Positions 40,673 through 49,490 of a stretch of 64,000 nt of DNA are shown here, piece after piece (position 1 is the first letter of the stretch; each line of letters begins with the position of its first letter). Below the pieces are notes generated by a model. It had not been told where the DNA came from, did not search any database, and saw only the letters and a program-made list of their open reading frames with translations. This DNA is from a virus, in the IMG/VR virus record IMGVR_UViG_3300010403_000705, positions 368,845 to 432,844 of that record; one strand, 5' to 3'. The position numbers were made by a program, and so were the translations under genes.

Positions 40673-41824
40673 ATGGCTTCTTTAGAAGATATACAAAGTG
40701 TAAAAGGTTTGTTAGGGAATATAGAAAATATTCTAAAACATTTATCAGGATTAGAATATGCCTCAGTGGATAACTTAAATTTGTATTTAACTAAAATAAA
40801 ATCTTTAGTAATTGATTATAATAATTTAAATAAATATACCTATCAAGGAAAATTTTCACCTGCTTTAAGGTTAAAATTAAAAAAATTAATAGCATGGAAA
40901 AATAATGTAGATTCATTACTTGAAAAAGAAGTCAGAATGAAGAAGAACAAAGATTTCATGCTTGATCGAGAAAATGTTGATAAATATGTTGATTACATAG
41001 AAAAATCTGAATATTTTATGGAAAGTTTTCCATCGATATTAAAAGATATAAAGAAGAATATTGATTCTTTATATAAAGGTTCATCTTATTTAAAGAATAA
41101 TTTAGATAAGTTTAAAATGCAAGAATCTGATATTGCAACTTCTGATTTATTGAAAGCTGAAGATGAAGAAGTAACTGCTATTGAACCAATAAAAACATTA
41201 AGTGCTGCAAAATCCTCTATTAACGAATTTGCGAGAGTTATAAAAAAAGTTAAAGGCATACTAAGTGAAATAAATTTAGCCATAAATGAATGTAATAATT
41301 ATTCTGTTGAAGACGTTTTATCAGCATTAAATAAGAAAAATTTGTTAGTAAAAAATCTGTTTCTTATTTTAAACAAGACAAATAGAATTCTTTCAACTAC
41401 AAATATTAGCGGTGATTTATCTTTACGTCAAAAATATAATCAACTTTTAGCTGAGTCTATTAAATATTTACCGCCCGGCTTAATAAATAAATTTACATTA
41501 GACACTTCTACAAAATCTAAGTCTAGAATTGAAAATATTACAGATAGTTCTATTGGAGTATTAAAAGATCAAATAGAAAAAGATAAAATAAAAACTGATA
41601 AAATTTCTCCTTGGGGAAAAGTTGATGTACCAAGTGGAAAAACTCCTTTTCCAGCTAATACTAATTATACAAATATACAAAAAACTCCTTTTCCAGCTAA
41701 TACAAATATACAAGTAAAAGCGCCAACTAGTCCTATACCTACTGGCAAATATCAAGAGTATATAAAATCTACTAAAATAGACCCAGAAGAAAAAAGTAGA
41801 TATGAACAGTTATGGCAACAATAA
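40673..41824 (+). CDS. Helical coiled-coil protein with repeated PFPANTN tail, 383 aa
   Basis: The first ~290 residues are Lys/Leu/Ser-rich helix with coiled-coil spacing. A tail follows with two copies of KTPFPANTN (residues ~322-346) and a Pro-rich linker. The helical bulk and repeat tail resemble phage structural or scaffold proteins, but no family is recognised. Confidence 0.6.
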   Translation: MASLEDIQSVKGLLGNIENILKHLSGLEYASVDNLNLYLTKIKSLVIDYNNLNKYTYQGKFSPALRLKLKKLIAWKNNVDSLLEKEVRMKKNKDFMLDRENVDKYVDYIEKSEYFMESFPSILKDIKKNIDSLYKGSSYLKNNLDKFKMQESDIATSDLLKAEDEEVTAIEPIKTLSAAKSSINEFARVIKKVKGILSEINLAINECNNYSVEDVLSALNKKNLLVKNLFLILNKTNRILSTTNISGDLSLRQKYNQLLAESIKYLPPGLINKFTLDTSTKSKSRIENITDSSIGVLKDQIEKDKIKTDKISPWGKVDVPSGKTPFPANTNYTNIQKTPFPANTNIQVKAPTSPIPTGKYQEYIKSTKIDPEEKSRYEQLWQQ

Positions 41825-41858
41825 TAAAATAGTTTAATTGTAATAATTGAAGTAATAG

Positions 41859-41924
41859 ATATGTTTTTTTGTTATTTAAATTTATAGGAGCATCTTCTAT
41901 AGTTAAATAACAAAAAAAACATAT
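41859..41924 (+). other. Very long AT-rich hairpin
   Basis: Bases 41859-41879 pair with 41903-41924 (21 bp, one bulge), with a further 7-8 bp helix TATAGGAG/CTTCTATA inside the apical part. No T-run downstream. It may end the 40673 transcript or be a stable small RNA. Confidence 0.5.
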
Positions 41925-41951
41925 TATTTAATAATTTGGAGTAAAAACAAA

Positions 41952-42368
41952 GTGAGTGATGAAAAAATTTTGGATGATTTAGGTTTTATAGAAGGTGCAG
42001 GACCAGACAAGTGGGAAGAGGTCCTTCAAGAAAAATTAGGTTTAAAAATTGTTGATCTTCAAAAGTCAATATGCGATTGGGTTACAGATAACATAGAAAC
42101 TTTATCTCAAGATTTTATTAACATTTGTCCTTCAGGTGATTATGGAAAGTTAATAGAAGATTATAATTCTATATCTAAATTTCTCAAAGAAGAGACTACA
42201 AAACCAGAAGCGTGGAAAATAATGGGAGTAAGACAAAATAGCAATCCAAATATGATCCAATTTATATTTGATTGTGATGTGGTAGATGAAGGTGATACTT
42301 TTAAGGGTTTTGTTTTTGTAAGTAAAACTGGTAAAATTCGCCATGCTTTTGCTCAAAATCAATCATAA
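41952..42368 (+). CDS. Unknown protein, 138 aa (GTG start)
   Basis: Starts with GTG. Acidic, alpha/beta, ends FAQNQS. A VDEGDTFKGFVFVSKTGKI segment resembles a beta-hairpin. Function unknown. Confidence 0.55.
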   Translation: MSDEKILDDLGFIEGAGPDKWEEVLQEKLGLKIVDLQKSICDWVTDNIETLSQDFINICPSGDYGKLIEDYNSISKFLKEETTKPEAWKIMGVRQNSNPNMIQFIFDCDVVDEGDTFKGFVFVSKTGKIRHAFAQNQS

Positions 42369-42376
42369 AAGATTTT

Positions 42377-42601
42377 ATGAAGAATATTTTATATTTAGTT
42401 ATTATTTGTGCTGTGGTATTAGGCTGTCATTCTACTAAAGAAAGTCAGAAAAGACCATTACTACATACACTTACATATTACAAAGATCCACGTACAAATT
42501 TGTGTTTTGCAGGAGCTCTTGTTTGGCATCCTGCGGGACTATTAACTAATGTACCGTGCACACCACAAGTAGAAGAATTAGTTAAATATTATGATGAATA
42601 A
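42377..42601 (+). CDS. Small lipoprotein, 74 aa
   Basis: Signal peptide with lipobox VLGC; mature part contains two Cys (LCFAGALVWHPAG and VPC). Function unknown. Overlaps the next gene by 11 bases. Confidence 0.65.
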   Translation: MKNILYLVIICAVVLGCHSTKESQKRPLLHTLTYYKDPRTNLCFAGALVWHPAGLLTNVPCTPQVEELVKYYDE

Positions 42602-42890
42602 ACATAAAACTAAAAAAAAGAAATTGGAATTCAACTCGGAAAAAGAATACATTAGTTATTACAATACTTTAAGTGTAACTTATAAATCAATTTATTTAAA
42701 TAAATGGAATATATTGTTTTCCGAAATTTTAAAAAATGATCCAGAAAATTCTTTATCTAAAAATATGTATGAATTTTGCCAAAAAGAGCAAGAAGTGTTG
42801 AGTAACGAAAAGCAAAAACAGATTCAAAAAATGGATGAGCAAATAAATATTATTCACCATTTACATCTAGATAAAAAGAAGAGAAAGTAA
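42591..42890 (+). CDS. Basic coiled-coil protein, 99 aa
   Basis: Begins MMNKHKTKKKKLEF, followed by charged helices. Two adjacent Met codons (42591, 42594) are possible starts. Function unknown. 42891-43030 shows no gene. Confidence 0.45.
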   Translation: MMNKHKTKKKKLEFNSEKEYISYYNTLSVTYKSIYLNKWNILFSEILKNDPENSLSKNMYEFCQKEQEVLSNEKQKQIQKMDEQINIIHHLHLDKKKRK

Positions 42891-43030
42891 TAAATTAATT
42901 AATCATATAATAAGATCTGATAAAGGATGACGACCCATCAGAGATAGCATACTATGAATCGATCTGATAATATCATTGACTACACTATTAATTAAATTTT
43001 CACTATATTACGAAAATAAGTATTTAGGAA

Positions 43031-43297
43031 ATGAATCTAGATAAATTAGATATAGCTTTGTGTTTAGCTTTTCAATGTGGAGAAGGACCTTTTAATGTTG
43101 TAATATGTAAAATAAATGGTGATGTAGAAGAATCTTTTTTACTGAGAGAAGAAATTAAAGCATTGTCAATGTCTGAAGATATACAAACTATTAGCCTATG
43201 TAAGCGTATCTATCGGAGAAGATGGCGCCCTCGTTCTAATTCAGGTAGGAGAAAAACAGATAAAGAAACAGATTGGACGAAATGGCCAACAAAGTAA
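43031..43297 (+). CDS. Unknown protein, 88 aa
   Basis: Acidic N-terminal half with two Cys, then an Arg-rich stretch (YRRRWRPRSNSGRRK). Could bind nucleic acid through the Arg patch. Function unknown. Confidence 0.45.
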   Translation: MNLDKLDIALCLAFQCGEGPFNVVICKINGDVEESFLLREEIKALSMSEDIQTISLCKRIYRRRWRPRSNSGRRKTDKETDWTKWPTK

Positions 43298-43335
43298 TGT
43301 AAAAAATTCCAATTTGGATGTGTTATATAATATTG

Positions 43336-43470
43336 ATGCGACATCCAATATTTATTGATCCTCATAATAGAGGGTATAAACTACATTGTCCCGCTGTAAT
43401 GGATAATGTATGGAATAATTTTAAAAAAATTTTTAATGTAAGTTCAATACAACTGTATAGATTATTATAA
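43336..43470 (+). CDS. IDPHN-motif protein, 44 aa
   Basis: MRHPIFIDPHNRGYKLHCPA closely matches the start of the next protein (MKHPVIIDPHNNIQDTYKK), so the two are paralogous. Short, possibly truncated. Confidence 0.45.
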   Translation: MRHPIFIDPHNRGYKLHCPAVMDNVWNNFKKIFNVSSIQLYRLL

Positions 43471-43509
43471 ATCATTGTGGGTTAATAACATACTGATATA
43501 TGTTTCATT

Positions 43510-43875
43510 ATGAAACACCCAGTAATTATTGATCCTCATAATAATATACAGGATACATATAAAAAAGTTATTACGGCACCAGGTCTCCAAAAGCTAGCGT
43601 CACTTATGACGCAACCATTACGTCTTAAGTTTGATTATCGGAGCATTGGAAGTAAAACTTTTTTAGCAGATCAATTGCCTACACCATCACCGCAAATTTA
43701 TGTTGATAAATATCTACATAATGAAATAAGTATAGATCAACATAATAAAATACAACAACGTAGACATGGTTTTCAAATTAAAAAAGTTATGTTTCCAGTC
43801 TTTTCATTGAGTAATAATCCTACGATTAGCTTAAAGCAAATTAAACATCGTCGTTTCACTCTGATTGATAGATAA
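43510..43875 (+). CDS. IDPHN-motif protein, 121 aa
   Basis: Shares the first ~12 residues (KHPVIIDPHNN) with the 44-aa neighbour. The rest is basic, with no recognised domain. The conserved I-D-P-H-N suggests a short functional N-terminal element. Confidence 0.5.
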   Translation: MKHPVIIDPHNNIQDTYKKVITAPGLQKLASLMTQPLRLKFDYRSIGSKTFLADQLPTPSPQIYVDKYLHNEISIDQHNKIQQRRHGFQIKKVMFPVFSLSNNPTISLKQIKHRRFTLIDR

Positions 43876-43945
43876 GCAATTGATGTTGCAGATAACATAT
43901 TTTTCTTTCTGTAAAAGAATGGCGATTGTGAAATGGTTTTAGTTG

Positions 43946-44101
43946 ATGAAAATTAAAAGATATCATTTGAAAAAATCTAAATCAGATAATTTGATTAGAT
44001 TAGCAAAATTCCTTAAACTACATATAGATGGAATGTCACATCGACAAATAGCCAAATTAATTTATTGGCGTATAACTAGAACAGAATATAATCGTCATTA
44101 A
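43946..44101 (+). CDS. Small basic HTH-like protein, 51 aa
   Basis: Strongly basic, with GMSHRQIAKLIYWRIT resembling a helix-turn-helix recognition helix. Could be a small DNA- or RNA-binding protein. Confidence limited by size. Confidence 0.45.
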   Translation: MKIKRYHLKKSKSDNLIRLAKFLKLHIDGMSHRQIAKLIYWRITRTEYNRH

Positions 44102-44131
44102 ACTGATTGTATTTCATTCCTTTTTAGAAAA

Positions 44132-44500
44132 ATGAATTATATATTATTGCCTGCCCCAAATAGATTAACAATTTTTGTAAAGGTATCAAACGATATTGAT
44201 AATGGGTGTTATCCATCACGTGTACACTTAGAATCAATAAGTAGAATAGTTAACAATAATAATTGGGACGTAAAGAATATTATAGATAATTATCCGAATT
44301 GTCATGTTACTACTTACCAACCCTACGAAGAAGGCAAAATGTATTATTACATAATTTATGGGGCTGAGGAACAACATATTTCTAATTGGAAGGCTGTTTT
44401 GGAAGAAGCTAGCAATTGTATTGATTTTGATTTCAAAATTTTTCATGCGGCATGTTATACAGTTCAAAGAATATCGGAAAACTTGAGAGTGTTTATTTAA
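44132..44500 (+). CDS. Unknown protein, 122 aa
   Basis: Not recognised. Alpha/beta sequence with no conspicuous motifs. An AT-rich stretch of ~70 bases with one RBS-like site separates it from the next gene. Confidence 0.5.
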   Translation: MNYILLPAPNRLTIFVKVSNDIDNGCYPSRVHLESISRIVNNNNWDVKNIIDNYPNCHVTTYQPYEEGKMYYYIIYGAEEQHISNWKAVLEEASNCIDFDFKIFHAACYTVQRISENLRVFI

Positions 44501-44569
44501 ACTTAATAATATCGATGTACTCAATAATCATTTTTAAAATAAACTTGTCTCCTAATGGAGAATTAATTT

Positions 44570-45466
44570 ATGTCCAAAAAGCGTCTTAGTCGTACAATTA
44601 TTGAAGGTGGAAGAGACAATTATAACAAATGGGAACGAAGAAATTCTCATAACCCAGTCCGTGCCTCTGAAAGGGATTTTTGTAAGCGCATCATTACAGA
44701 TGAAGAAAGAGCAGATGATGATATTTTTATCTTACAAAAATATACGGTTATAAAAGAATTTAATGACAAATTAGGACCTATGTATCGATGGTTACATAGT
44801 CAAATTGGAAGATCATGGAATGATGTACGTTCGGAGATATCAAAGAAATTTGATTCACGCACAACTGCTAGTCGACATATTTTAAATGATCATCTTCTTT
44901 CTTCTGTGGAAGAAGTTCCAGATTTAACCTATAATAGATTTTATCGCAATACTGGAGAATATACTACATCCAGATATAAGAATGATTTTTATGTGGATAT
45001 TAATGGTCTATTACAAGCTAAAACGTATTTACCATATAAAAATGATAAGATTCCCCAGTTTAATAGAAAAACAATCGTAGATTGGTTAAGTGGGAGAACA
45101 GTTGGAAAAGTAGGTGAGAAACTATTTTGGTTTGTTCCTACTACTAAAAATAAAAAAAGAGGGGGTGCAAATAAAGAATGGAAAATTGAATGGAACAGCA
45201 ATGGTTACCGTGGATATTATAATCATAATACTTTAAGTTTTCTTTATTTATATCAAAAGCCTATTTATAGTAAAAATAAAGAAAACTTAACAGAAATTAT
45301 AGGATATGACTCAGCATGGCAGGTTGCTTCTCCAAATCTACGTCAAGATCGTAAACTTAATAATAAAGAGATGATTTTTTGGCAATCTCTACCAGAATGG
45401 TATAGAAATAAGATTCTGGAAACATCGCCTATTTACAATGATAAATTAAGTCATAGAAATTATTAA
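44570..45466 (+). CDS. Unknown conserved-type protein, 298 aa
   Basis: Contains YRWLHSQIGRSWNDVRSEIS, a pattern I recall from bacterial proteins of unknown function ('YRWLxxQVGRPWDxVxSE'). Followed by a polar, Trp- and Tyr-rich C-terminal region. No membrane or catalytic motif identified. Confidence 0.55.
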   Translation: MSKKRLSRTIIEGGRDNYNKWERRNSHNPVRASERDFCKRIITDEERADDDIFILQKYTVIKEFNDKLGPMYRWLHSQIGRSWNDVRSEISKKFDSRTTASRHILNDHLLSSVEEVPDLTYNRFYRNTGEYTTSRYKNDFYVDINGLLQAKTYLPYKNDKIPQFNRKTIVDWLSGRTVGKVGEKLFWFVPTTKNKKRGGANKEWKIEWNSNGYRGYYNHNTLSFLYLYQKPIYSKNKENLTEIIGYDSAWQVASPNLRQDRKLNNKEMIFWQSLPEWYRNKILETSPIYNDKLSHRNY

Positions 45467-45470
45467 AATA

Positions 45471-45608
45471 ATTATTGGTTCTAAAGTTAGGATATCTACT
45501 CATGGTAATAATTGTGGTACAGTAATAGATATAATTGGAGATGAAATGGTTGCCCAAATGGAGGGTAAACCTGGACCCGTTTATGTCTTGCAATCAATGT
45601 ATTTTTAA
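45471..45608 (+). CDS. KOW-like small frame lacking ATG start
   Basis: In-frame IIIGSKVRISTHGNNCGTVIDI..., then GPVYVLQSMYF, stop, resembles a KOW/SH3-like strand arrangement. No ATG, GTG or TTG precedes it; an ATT start four bases after the previous stop would be required. Either a non-canonical start or a remnant. 45609-45744 shows nothing convincing. Confidence 0.35.
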   Translation: MIGSKVRISTHGNNCGTVIDIIGDEMVAQMEGKPGPVYVLQSMYF

Positions 45609-45744
45609 TTAATGAATAATATTTTCTTTTTCGCTGAATCCTATACTAAATGGCTAGATACTAATAATTAATCATAATTTCATGAGCGTAAGAAAATTTG
45701 AGACCATTAAGTTCAAAAAAAAATTGATTGGATGGAGATAGAAA

Positions 45745-46323
45745 ATGAATAAATTTTCTTCTCTGTTAGAAAAAATTTCAGTTTATGAATTAATAACTAA
45801 CGCAAGAAAAATTCATGGTCCATACAAAAGACGAGATGGTCGTCAAATAGTAATTGTTGTGAATGATGATGGAACTAGAAGAACAGTTAGTTATCCAAAA
45901 TTTTTGGTTGAGGAACACCTTGGAAGAATATTAGACCCAGATTTGGAAACAATTGATCATATTGATAGCAATTTTGATAATAACAATTTAGATAATCTTA
46001 GGATAGTAGAGCGATCTCAGCATTCTGGGGACGATACTCGTAGGGTTAAATTAGTAAAATTTGACTGTGCATGGTGTGGTAAAGAGTTTGAGCGTAGTCC
46101 GCGTTTAGTTAGAGATAAAGCTAAAAAGAATAAAGCTGGTCCCTTTTGTTCTAGAGGATGTGCTGGTAAATATAGTCGTATGTTACAACTAAAATTAATA
46201 GATAAAATGGATAGCCAAAAAGCAGTAGACAGTGAGTATTATAAAAGAAAATATGTTACTGCTTCTTCTATACTTGTCTTAGGAGATTTATTTATTGATT
46301 ATTTATGTGACATTTGGGAATAA
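45745..46323 (+). CDS. HNH endonuclease
   Basis: 192 aa. ETIDHIDSNFDNNNLDNLRIV is the DHxxxxxxxNxxxNLR core of HNH enzymes. CAWCGKEFERS...FCSRGC is a zinc finger. The N-terminal MNKFSSLLEKISVYEL resembles the helical N-termini of the proteins at 21912, 23945 and 37422. Probably a homing-type mobile nuclease. Confidence 0.85.
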   Translation: MNKFSSLLEKISVYELITNARKIHGPYKRRDGRQIVIVVNDDGTRRTVSYPKFLVEEHLGRILDPDLETIDHIDSNFDNNNLDNLRIVERSQHSGDDTRRVKLVKFDCAWCGKEFERSPRLVRDKAKKNKAGPFCSRGCAGKYSRMLQLKLIDKMDSQKAVDSEYYKRKYVTASSILVLGDLFIDYLCDIWE

Positions 46324-46341
46324 ATTTTAGGATAAAATATT

Positions 46342-47040
46342 ATGGAAAATAAGATAGTCACTACTGTTGCTGCGATTGGAGAAGCGGAAGCTAATTATGA
46401 TGTCGCAACTTTTACCTTGTCTATTTTGGTAGAAGATGTGTTGTTGTCTTCGGTGAAAGATAGGTTACAAAATCAGATTACTACTTTAGATCAGATTGTT
46501 AAAGAAATGTTGGAGTTGCATCAAATTAAAATTAAAGATTCAATAAATACTGATACAAGTATCATTAGTAAATTACGTTGGGATAATATCAGAGTAGAAA
46601 ATGTACCTGATGGTTTTCAAGGCGTGTATTGTATAAAATTTCAAACCGAATCAATGGATAAAGTTAGTTCATTATATAATGAATTATCATTGTTGCATAA
46701 TGTAACTGTTCAAAAGCCTGCTTTTAGCATAAAAAACTCAGATCGTTTAGCTAGAAAAGCACTTAAAAACGCTTGGAAAAAAGTAAATGAAAGATTTACT
46801 GATGAATGTGAAATTTTGGGTTTGAATGTAGATGACTATGAAATAATGAATTGGGATGTGTTATATCCAGATTCACAAAAAAATAGCTTATTGCTCGGAC
46901 ATAAGAAGCCTTATGTTGAAGTAGGTCTTATAGGTCAAGAAATTCAGAATCCAGCATTGATAGTTAATGTCAATGCTGAAGTAGCAAAAGTGGCAAAAAT
47001 GTCAGTAAATTTAAATGTTTCCTTTAAGAAAAAGGAATAA
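46342..47040 (+). CDS. SIMPL-domain-like protein
   Basis: 232 aa. VAAIGEAEANYDVATFTLSI is the characteristic first strand-helix of SIMPL/DUF541 proteins (oligomeric envelope proteins in bacteria). No signal peptide is seen, so it would act in the cytoplasm. Function unclear. Confidence 0.6.
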   Translation: MENKIVTTVAAIGEAEANYDVATFTLSILVEDVLLSSVKDRLQNQITTLDQIVKEMLELHQIKIKDSINTDTSIISKLRWDNIRVENVPDGFQGVYCIKFQTESMDKVSSLYNELSLLHNVTVQKPAFSIKNSDRLARKALKNAWKKVNERFTDECEILGLNVDDYEIMNWDVLYPDSQKNSLLLGHKKPYVEVGLIGQEIQNPALIVNVNAEVAKVAKMSVNLNVSFKKKE

Positions 47041-47070
47041 TATAGTCATTTGAAAGATTTTATAAAACAT

Positions 47071-47438
47071 ATATAGTTGGTTAAGATAATCGCTGCCAAT
47101 TTTAATTGGGAGAGGAAGTTCCGAACACCAATAAAGCAGAGTGCCAGTTAACGGCTGGGTGCAGTGATGCAACTGAAAGTGTAACAGAAAATAAACCGCC
47201 TGTAAAGGTAAGGGTGAAATGGTGAAAAATGGCGAACTAAGAGTGCGCCATGTGTAAGAGACCACCGCATATTTGGTAACAAATATGGCAATACAAACCA
47301 CACTCGGTGCAAGACAAATAGAAAACGTTTGAGAATCGCTTATTCGATGTTTTCGGGTTGTTGCTTGATCCAAATAGTGATATTTGGACTAGATTAATGA
47401 TTATCCTAGACAGAATTCGGGCTACTTATTAACTATAT
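47071..47438 (+). ncRNA. rnpB: RNase P RNA (type A)
   Basis: P1 is ATATAGTT/AACTATAT at the two ends, and P2 is GATAATC/GATTATC. The conserved cores are present in order: GAGGAAGTTCCGAAC (CR-I), ACAGAAA...ACCGCC, GGTAAGGGTGAAATGGTG, AAGAGTGCGCC, GGTGCAAGACAAATAG, and ACAGAATTCGGGCTA (CR-V). About 368 nt, normal for bacterial RNase P RNA. It is the catalytic RNA that cleaves tRNA 5' leaders, presumably with a host protein subunit since no rnpA is seen. Phage-encoded copies are rare. Confidence 0.93.
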
Positions 47439-47472
47439 TTCTTTTATAAAAGTTATCTAAAACATCAATACC

Positions 47473-48141
47473 ATGAAAATACCTCTTATTTATCCCAAAA
47501 TTCCTAATGGTAATAATTGCACTCTTAAAGAATGTACCGCTTTTGAGAAATTAGATGGCACCAATATTCATTTTGTATGGGAAAAATTGGCGTACCAAAT
47601 ATTAGGAAACGGGTGGGTTTCTTTTGGTACAAGGCGTGATAGTTTTTCTTTGGAAACAAAAGAAATAGATAATTTTGTATTTAAACATCCAAATTTGAAA
47701 TTGGTTATACCAGATTTTGAGGATAGATTAAGTGAAGATTTAAATAAAAAATTTGGTTCTTCTAATTATGAGAGAGTCCGTTTGTTTACAGAGTTCTTAG
47801 GAGCCAATTCTTTTGCGGGCACACATGATAAAAATGAAAAACAATATCATACAATAATAGATTTGCAAATAGATCAGCAATTAGGCGATAATTCTTTTCT
47901 TGATCCAAAATCATTTATTAATGGGTATAAAATGTTTGGTATACCAAAAGTAGTATACCAGGGTAAATATACTGGGCAATTTGTACAAGATGTGAGGACT
48001 GGAAAATATTTAGTTAATGAGGGTGTAGTTTGTAAAGGTATTGTAGATAATAAAATCTATAGAGTAAAAATTAAAACTGATGCTTATTTAAGAAAATTGA
48101 AAAACGTATTTCATAATTCTTGGCAAGATTATTGGGAATAA
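47473..48141 (+). CDS. Rnl2-like RNA ligase
   Basis: Nucleotidyltransferase motifs in order: KLDGTN with Lys26 as the AMP acceptor (motif I), SFGTRRD, FTEFLGANSF (IIIa), EGVVCKG (IV) and YRVKIKTDAY (V). At 222 aa it is a minimal catalytic domain, close to T4 Rnl2 without the C-terminal domain. It seals nicks in RNA, for example in cleaved tRNAs, and lies 34 bases after the RNase P RNA. Confidence 0.85.
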   Translation: MKIPLIYPKIPNGNNCTLKECTAFEKLDGTNIHFVWEKLAYQILGNGWVSFGTRRDSFSLETKEIDNFVFKHPNLKLVIPDFEDRLSEDLNKKFGSSNYERVRLFTEFLGANSFAGTHDKNEKQYHTIIDLQIDQQLGDNSFLDPKSFINGYKMFGIPKVVYQGKYTGQFVQDVRTGKYLVNEGVVCKGIVDNKIYRVKIKTDAYLRKLKNVFHNSWQDYWE

Positions 48142-48158
48142 ATTAGATTGGAAAGAAA

Positions 48159-48497
48159 ATGAAGGTTCTATCTCTAAAAGATTTCACTAGAGGATGGATT
48201 GTGGGAAAATTCGAACCTAATCTTTATACTAAAGATTACGAGCTTGGCTTTAAGTATTATCAAAAAGGAGAATGTGAAAAATTTCACACCCATCTTCTTA
48301 GTGATGAGGTAACCATCGTTCTTTTAGGAGAAATACAAATGAATTATCAGGTTTATAGGGAAGGAGATATAATAATTCAAGAAAAGGGTGAATTTACAGA
48401 TTTCATATGTCTCTCAGACAAAGCTATTACCGCAGTATATAGACCAGACGGTTCTTTTCCAAATGATAAAATTATTATAAAAAGTGATTATGAGTGA
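48159..48497 (+). CDS. Cupin-like protein, 112 aa
   Basis: EKFHTHLLSDEVTIVLLGEI followed by VYREGDIIIQEKGEFTDF fits a small cupin with a His pair in motif 1 and EGDxxxxxxG in motif 2. Reaction unknown. Confidence 0.6.
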   Translation: MKVLSLKDFTRGWIVGKFEPNLYTKDYELGFKYYQKGECEKFHTHLLSDEVTIVLLGEIQMNYQVYREGDIIIQEKGEFTDFICLSDKAITAVYRPDGSFPNDKIIIKSDYE

Positions 48498-48690
48498 ACA
48501 ATTAAGAGATGTTTTGATCTTTATTTTCGAAGAAGGTTTAGATGAAGATGCGTTTTATAGATCAAACCAATATAGTGATATGTCCCTTGATAAGTTAATA
48601 AAAGAAAGATTATCTTTTAGCAGCGAGTGTTTAGAGGCAACATTACTGGATTTGTTGATTGTGAATGTACAAAATAAGATTGGAAAGTAA
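48490..48690 (+). CDS. Unknown acidic protein, 66 aa
   Basis: ATG 48490 overlaps the previous gene's end. Acidic and helical. Function unknown. Confidence 0.45.
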   Translation: MSEQLRDVLIFIFEEGLDEDAFYRSNQYSDMSLDKLIKERLSFSSECLEATLLDLLIVNVQNKIGK

Positions 48691-48692
48691 AA

Positions 48693-49046
48693 GTGAAATT
48701 TAATATTAAAATTTGTATTCATTGCAATGAAGAATTTGATTTTACTTCTCCTGCTAAAAAGTCGGCAGGCGGTCTAATAAATGAGTGCCCAGAGTGCTCC
48801 TGTGAGAATGTTATAAAATACGCTGGTGTCCAAGCCGCCGACGGTAAGCAAGCGCAGGCTACAATTTTAAAATTTGATACTGCCGCCGACCGTAGCCGAT
48901 ACTTAGATTTCTGGAAAAATAATTCTGGTTTACATAAAGGTAAATCTTGTCAATTAGGTAACCATCTTTCTACAACTCCTGGAATAAAATTCCAAACAAT
49001 TATGGCATTTAAACCGACAAATCATAAAGGTAAAAATAATACGTAA
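48693..49046 (+). CDS. Zinc-ribbon protein, 117 aa (GTG start)
   Basis: CIHCNEEFDFTS and CPECSCENV form a Cys4 zinc ribbon at residues ~8-40. A polar region and a Lys-rich end follow. Possibly an RNA-binding or transcription-related factor. Starts with GTG. Confidence 0.55.
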   Translation: MKFNIKICIHCNEEFDFTSPAKKSAGGLINECPECSCENVIKYAGVQAADGKQAQATILKFDTAADRSRYLDFWKNNSGLHKGKSCQLGNHLSTTPGIKFQTIMAFKPTNHKGKNNT

Positions 49047-49142
49047 TTATTTTTAATTACATAAGATTGACGAATTAAGCGCGGTGATTATAATTTGTAT
49101 TATCAAAAAATGGCAATTAAGCCATAAAACTGGAGATTAAAA

Positions 49143-49484
49143 ATGAATAAAAATAAAAACATTTTAAATATGTTAGAAACGGTCGAGCGTATATTTGAAG
49201 CAACAAATTCTGCTGTGGAAGGAATGAATGAAGGTGATCGCATTCAACTAAAAGAGTTAGCTCAGACTGTAGGTCTTGCGGTAGCAATGGAGCCAAAAAA
49301 TGTGTTAAGTTTTGTCAATCATTTTGTTCATAATAGTGATATAGCATATGTGACTAGAGGAAAAAATGGCGGTGTAATTAGAGGTAGTAAAAATTCTAAG
49401 GTCATTAAAAGTATCAAAAATACAAAATCAACTCGTGATCCATCAGTGGAGTTAGTGGATCCTGCTGACGATTTAGAGGAATGA
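49143..49484 (+). CDS. VTRGxxGG-motif protein, paralog of 17095
   Basis: 113 aa. AYVTRGKNGGVIRGS matches the motif in the 17095 gene, with an upstream helical region in both. Followed by a terminator that starts six bases after its stop, again parallel to the other copy. Possibly a DNA-binding regulator. Confidence 0.65.
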   Translation: MNKNKNILNMLETVERIFEATNSAVEGMNEGDRIQLKELAQTVGLAVAMEPKNVLSFVNHFVHNSDIAYVTRGKNGGVIRGSKNSKVIKSIKNTKSTRDPSVELVDPADDLEE

Positions 49485-49490
49485 TTTTGT

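Noticed and set aside
45612-45671. 19-aa ORF MNNIFFFAES...
   Set aside because: Too short, with no RBS, and lying in an AT-rich gap with chance frames.
47011-47373. Minus-strand 120-aa frame
   Set aside because: It is antisense to the RNase P RNA.
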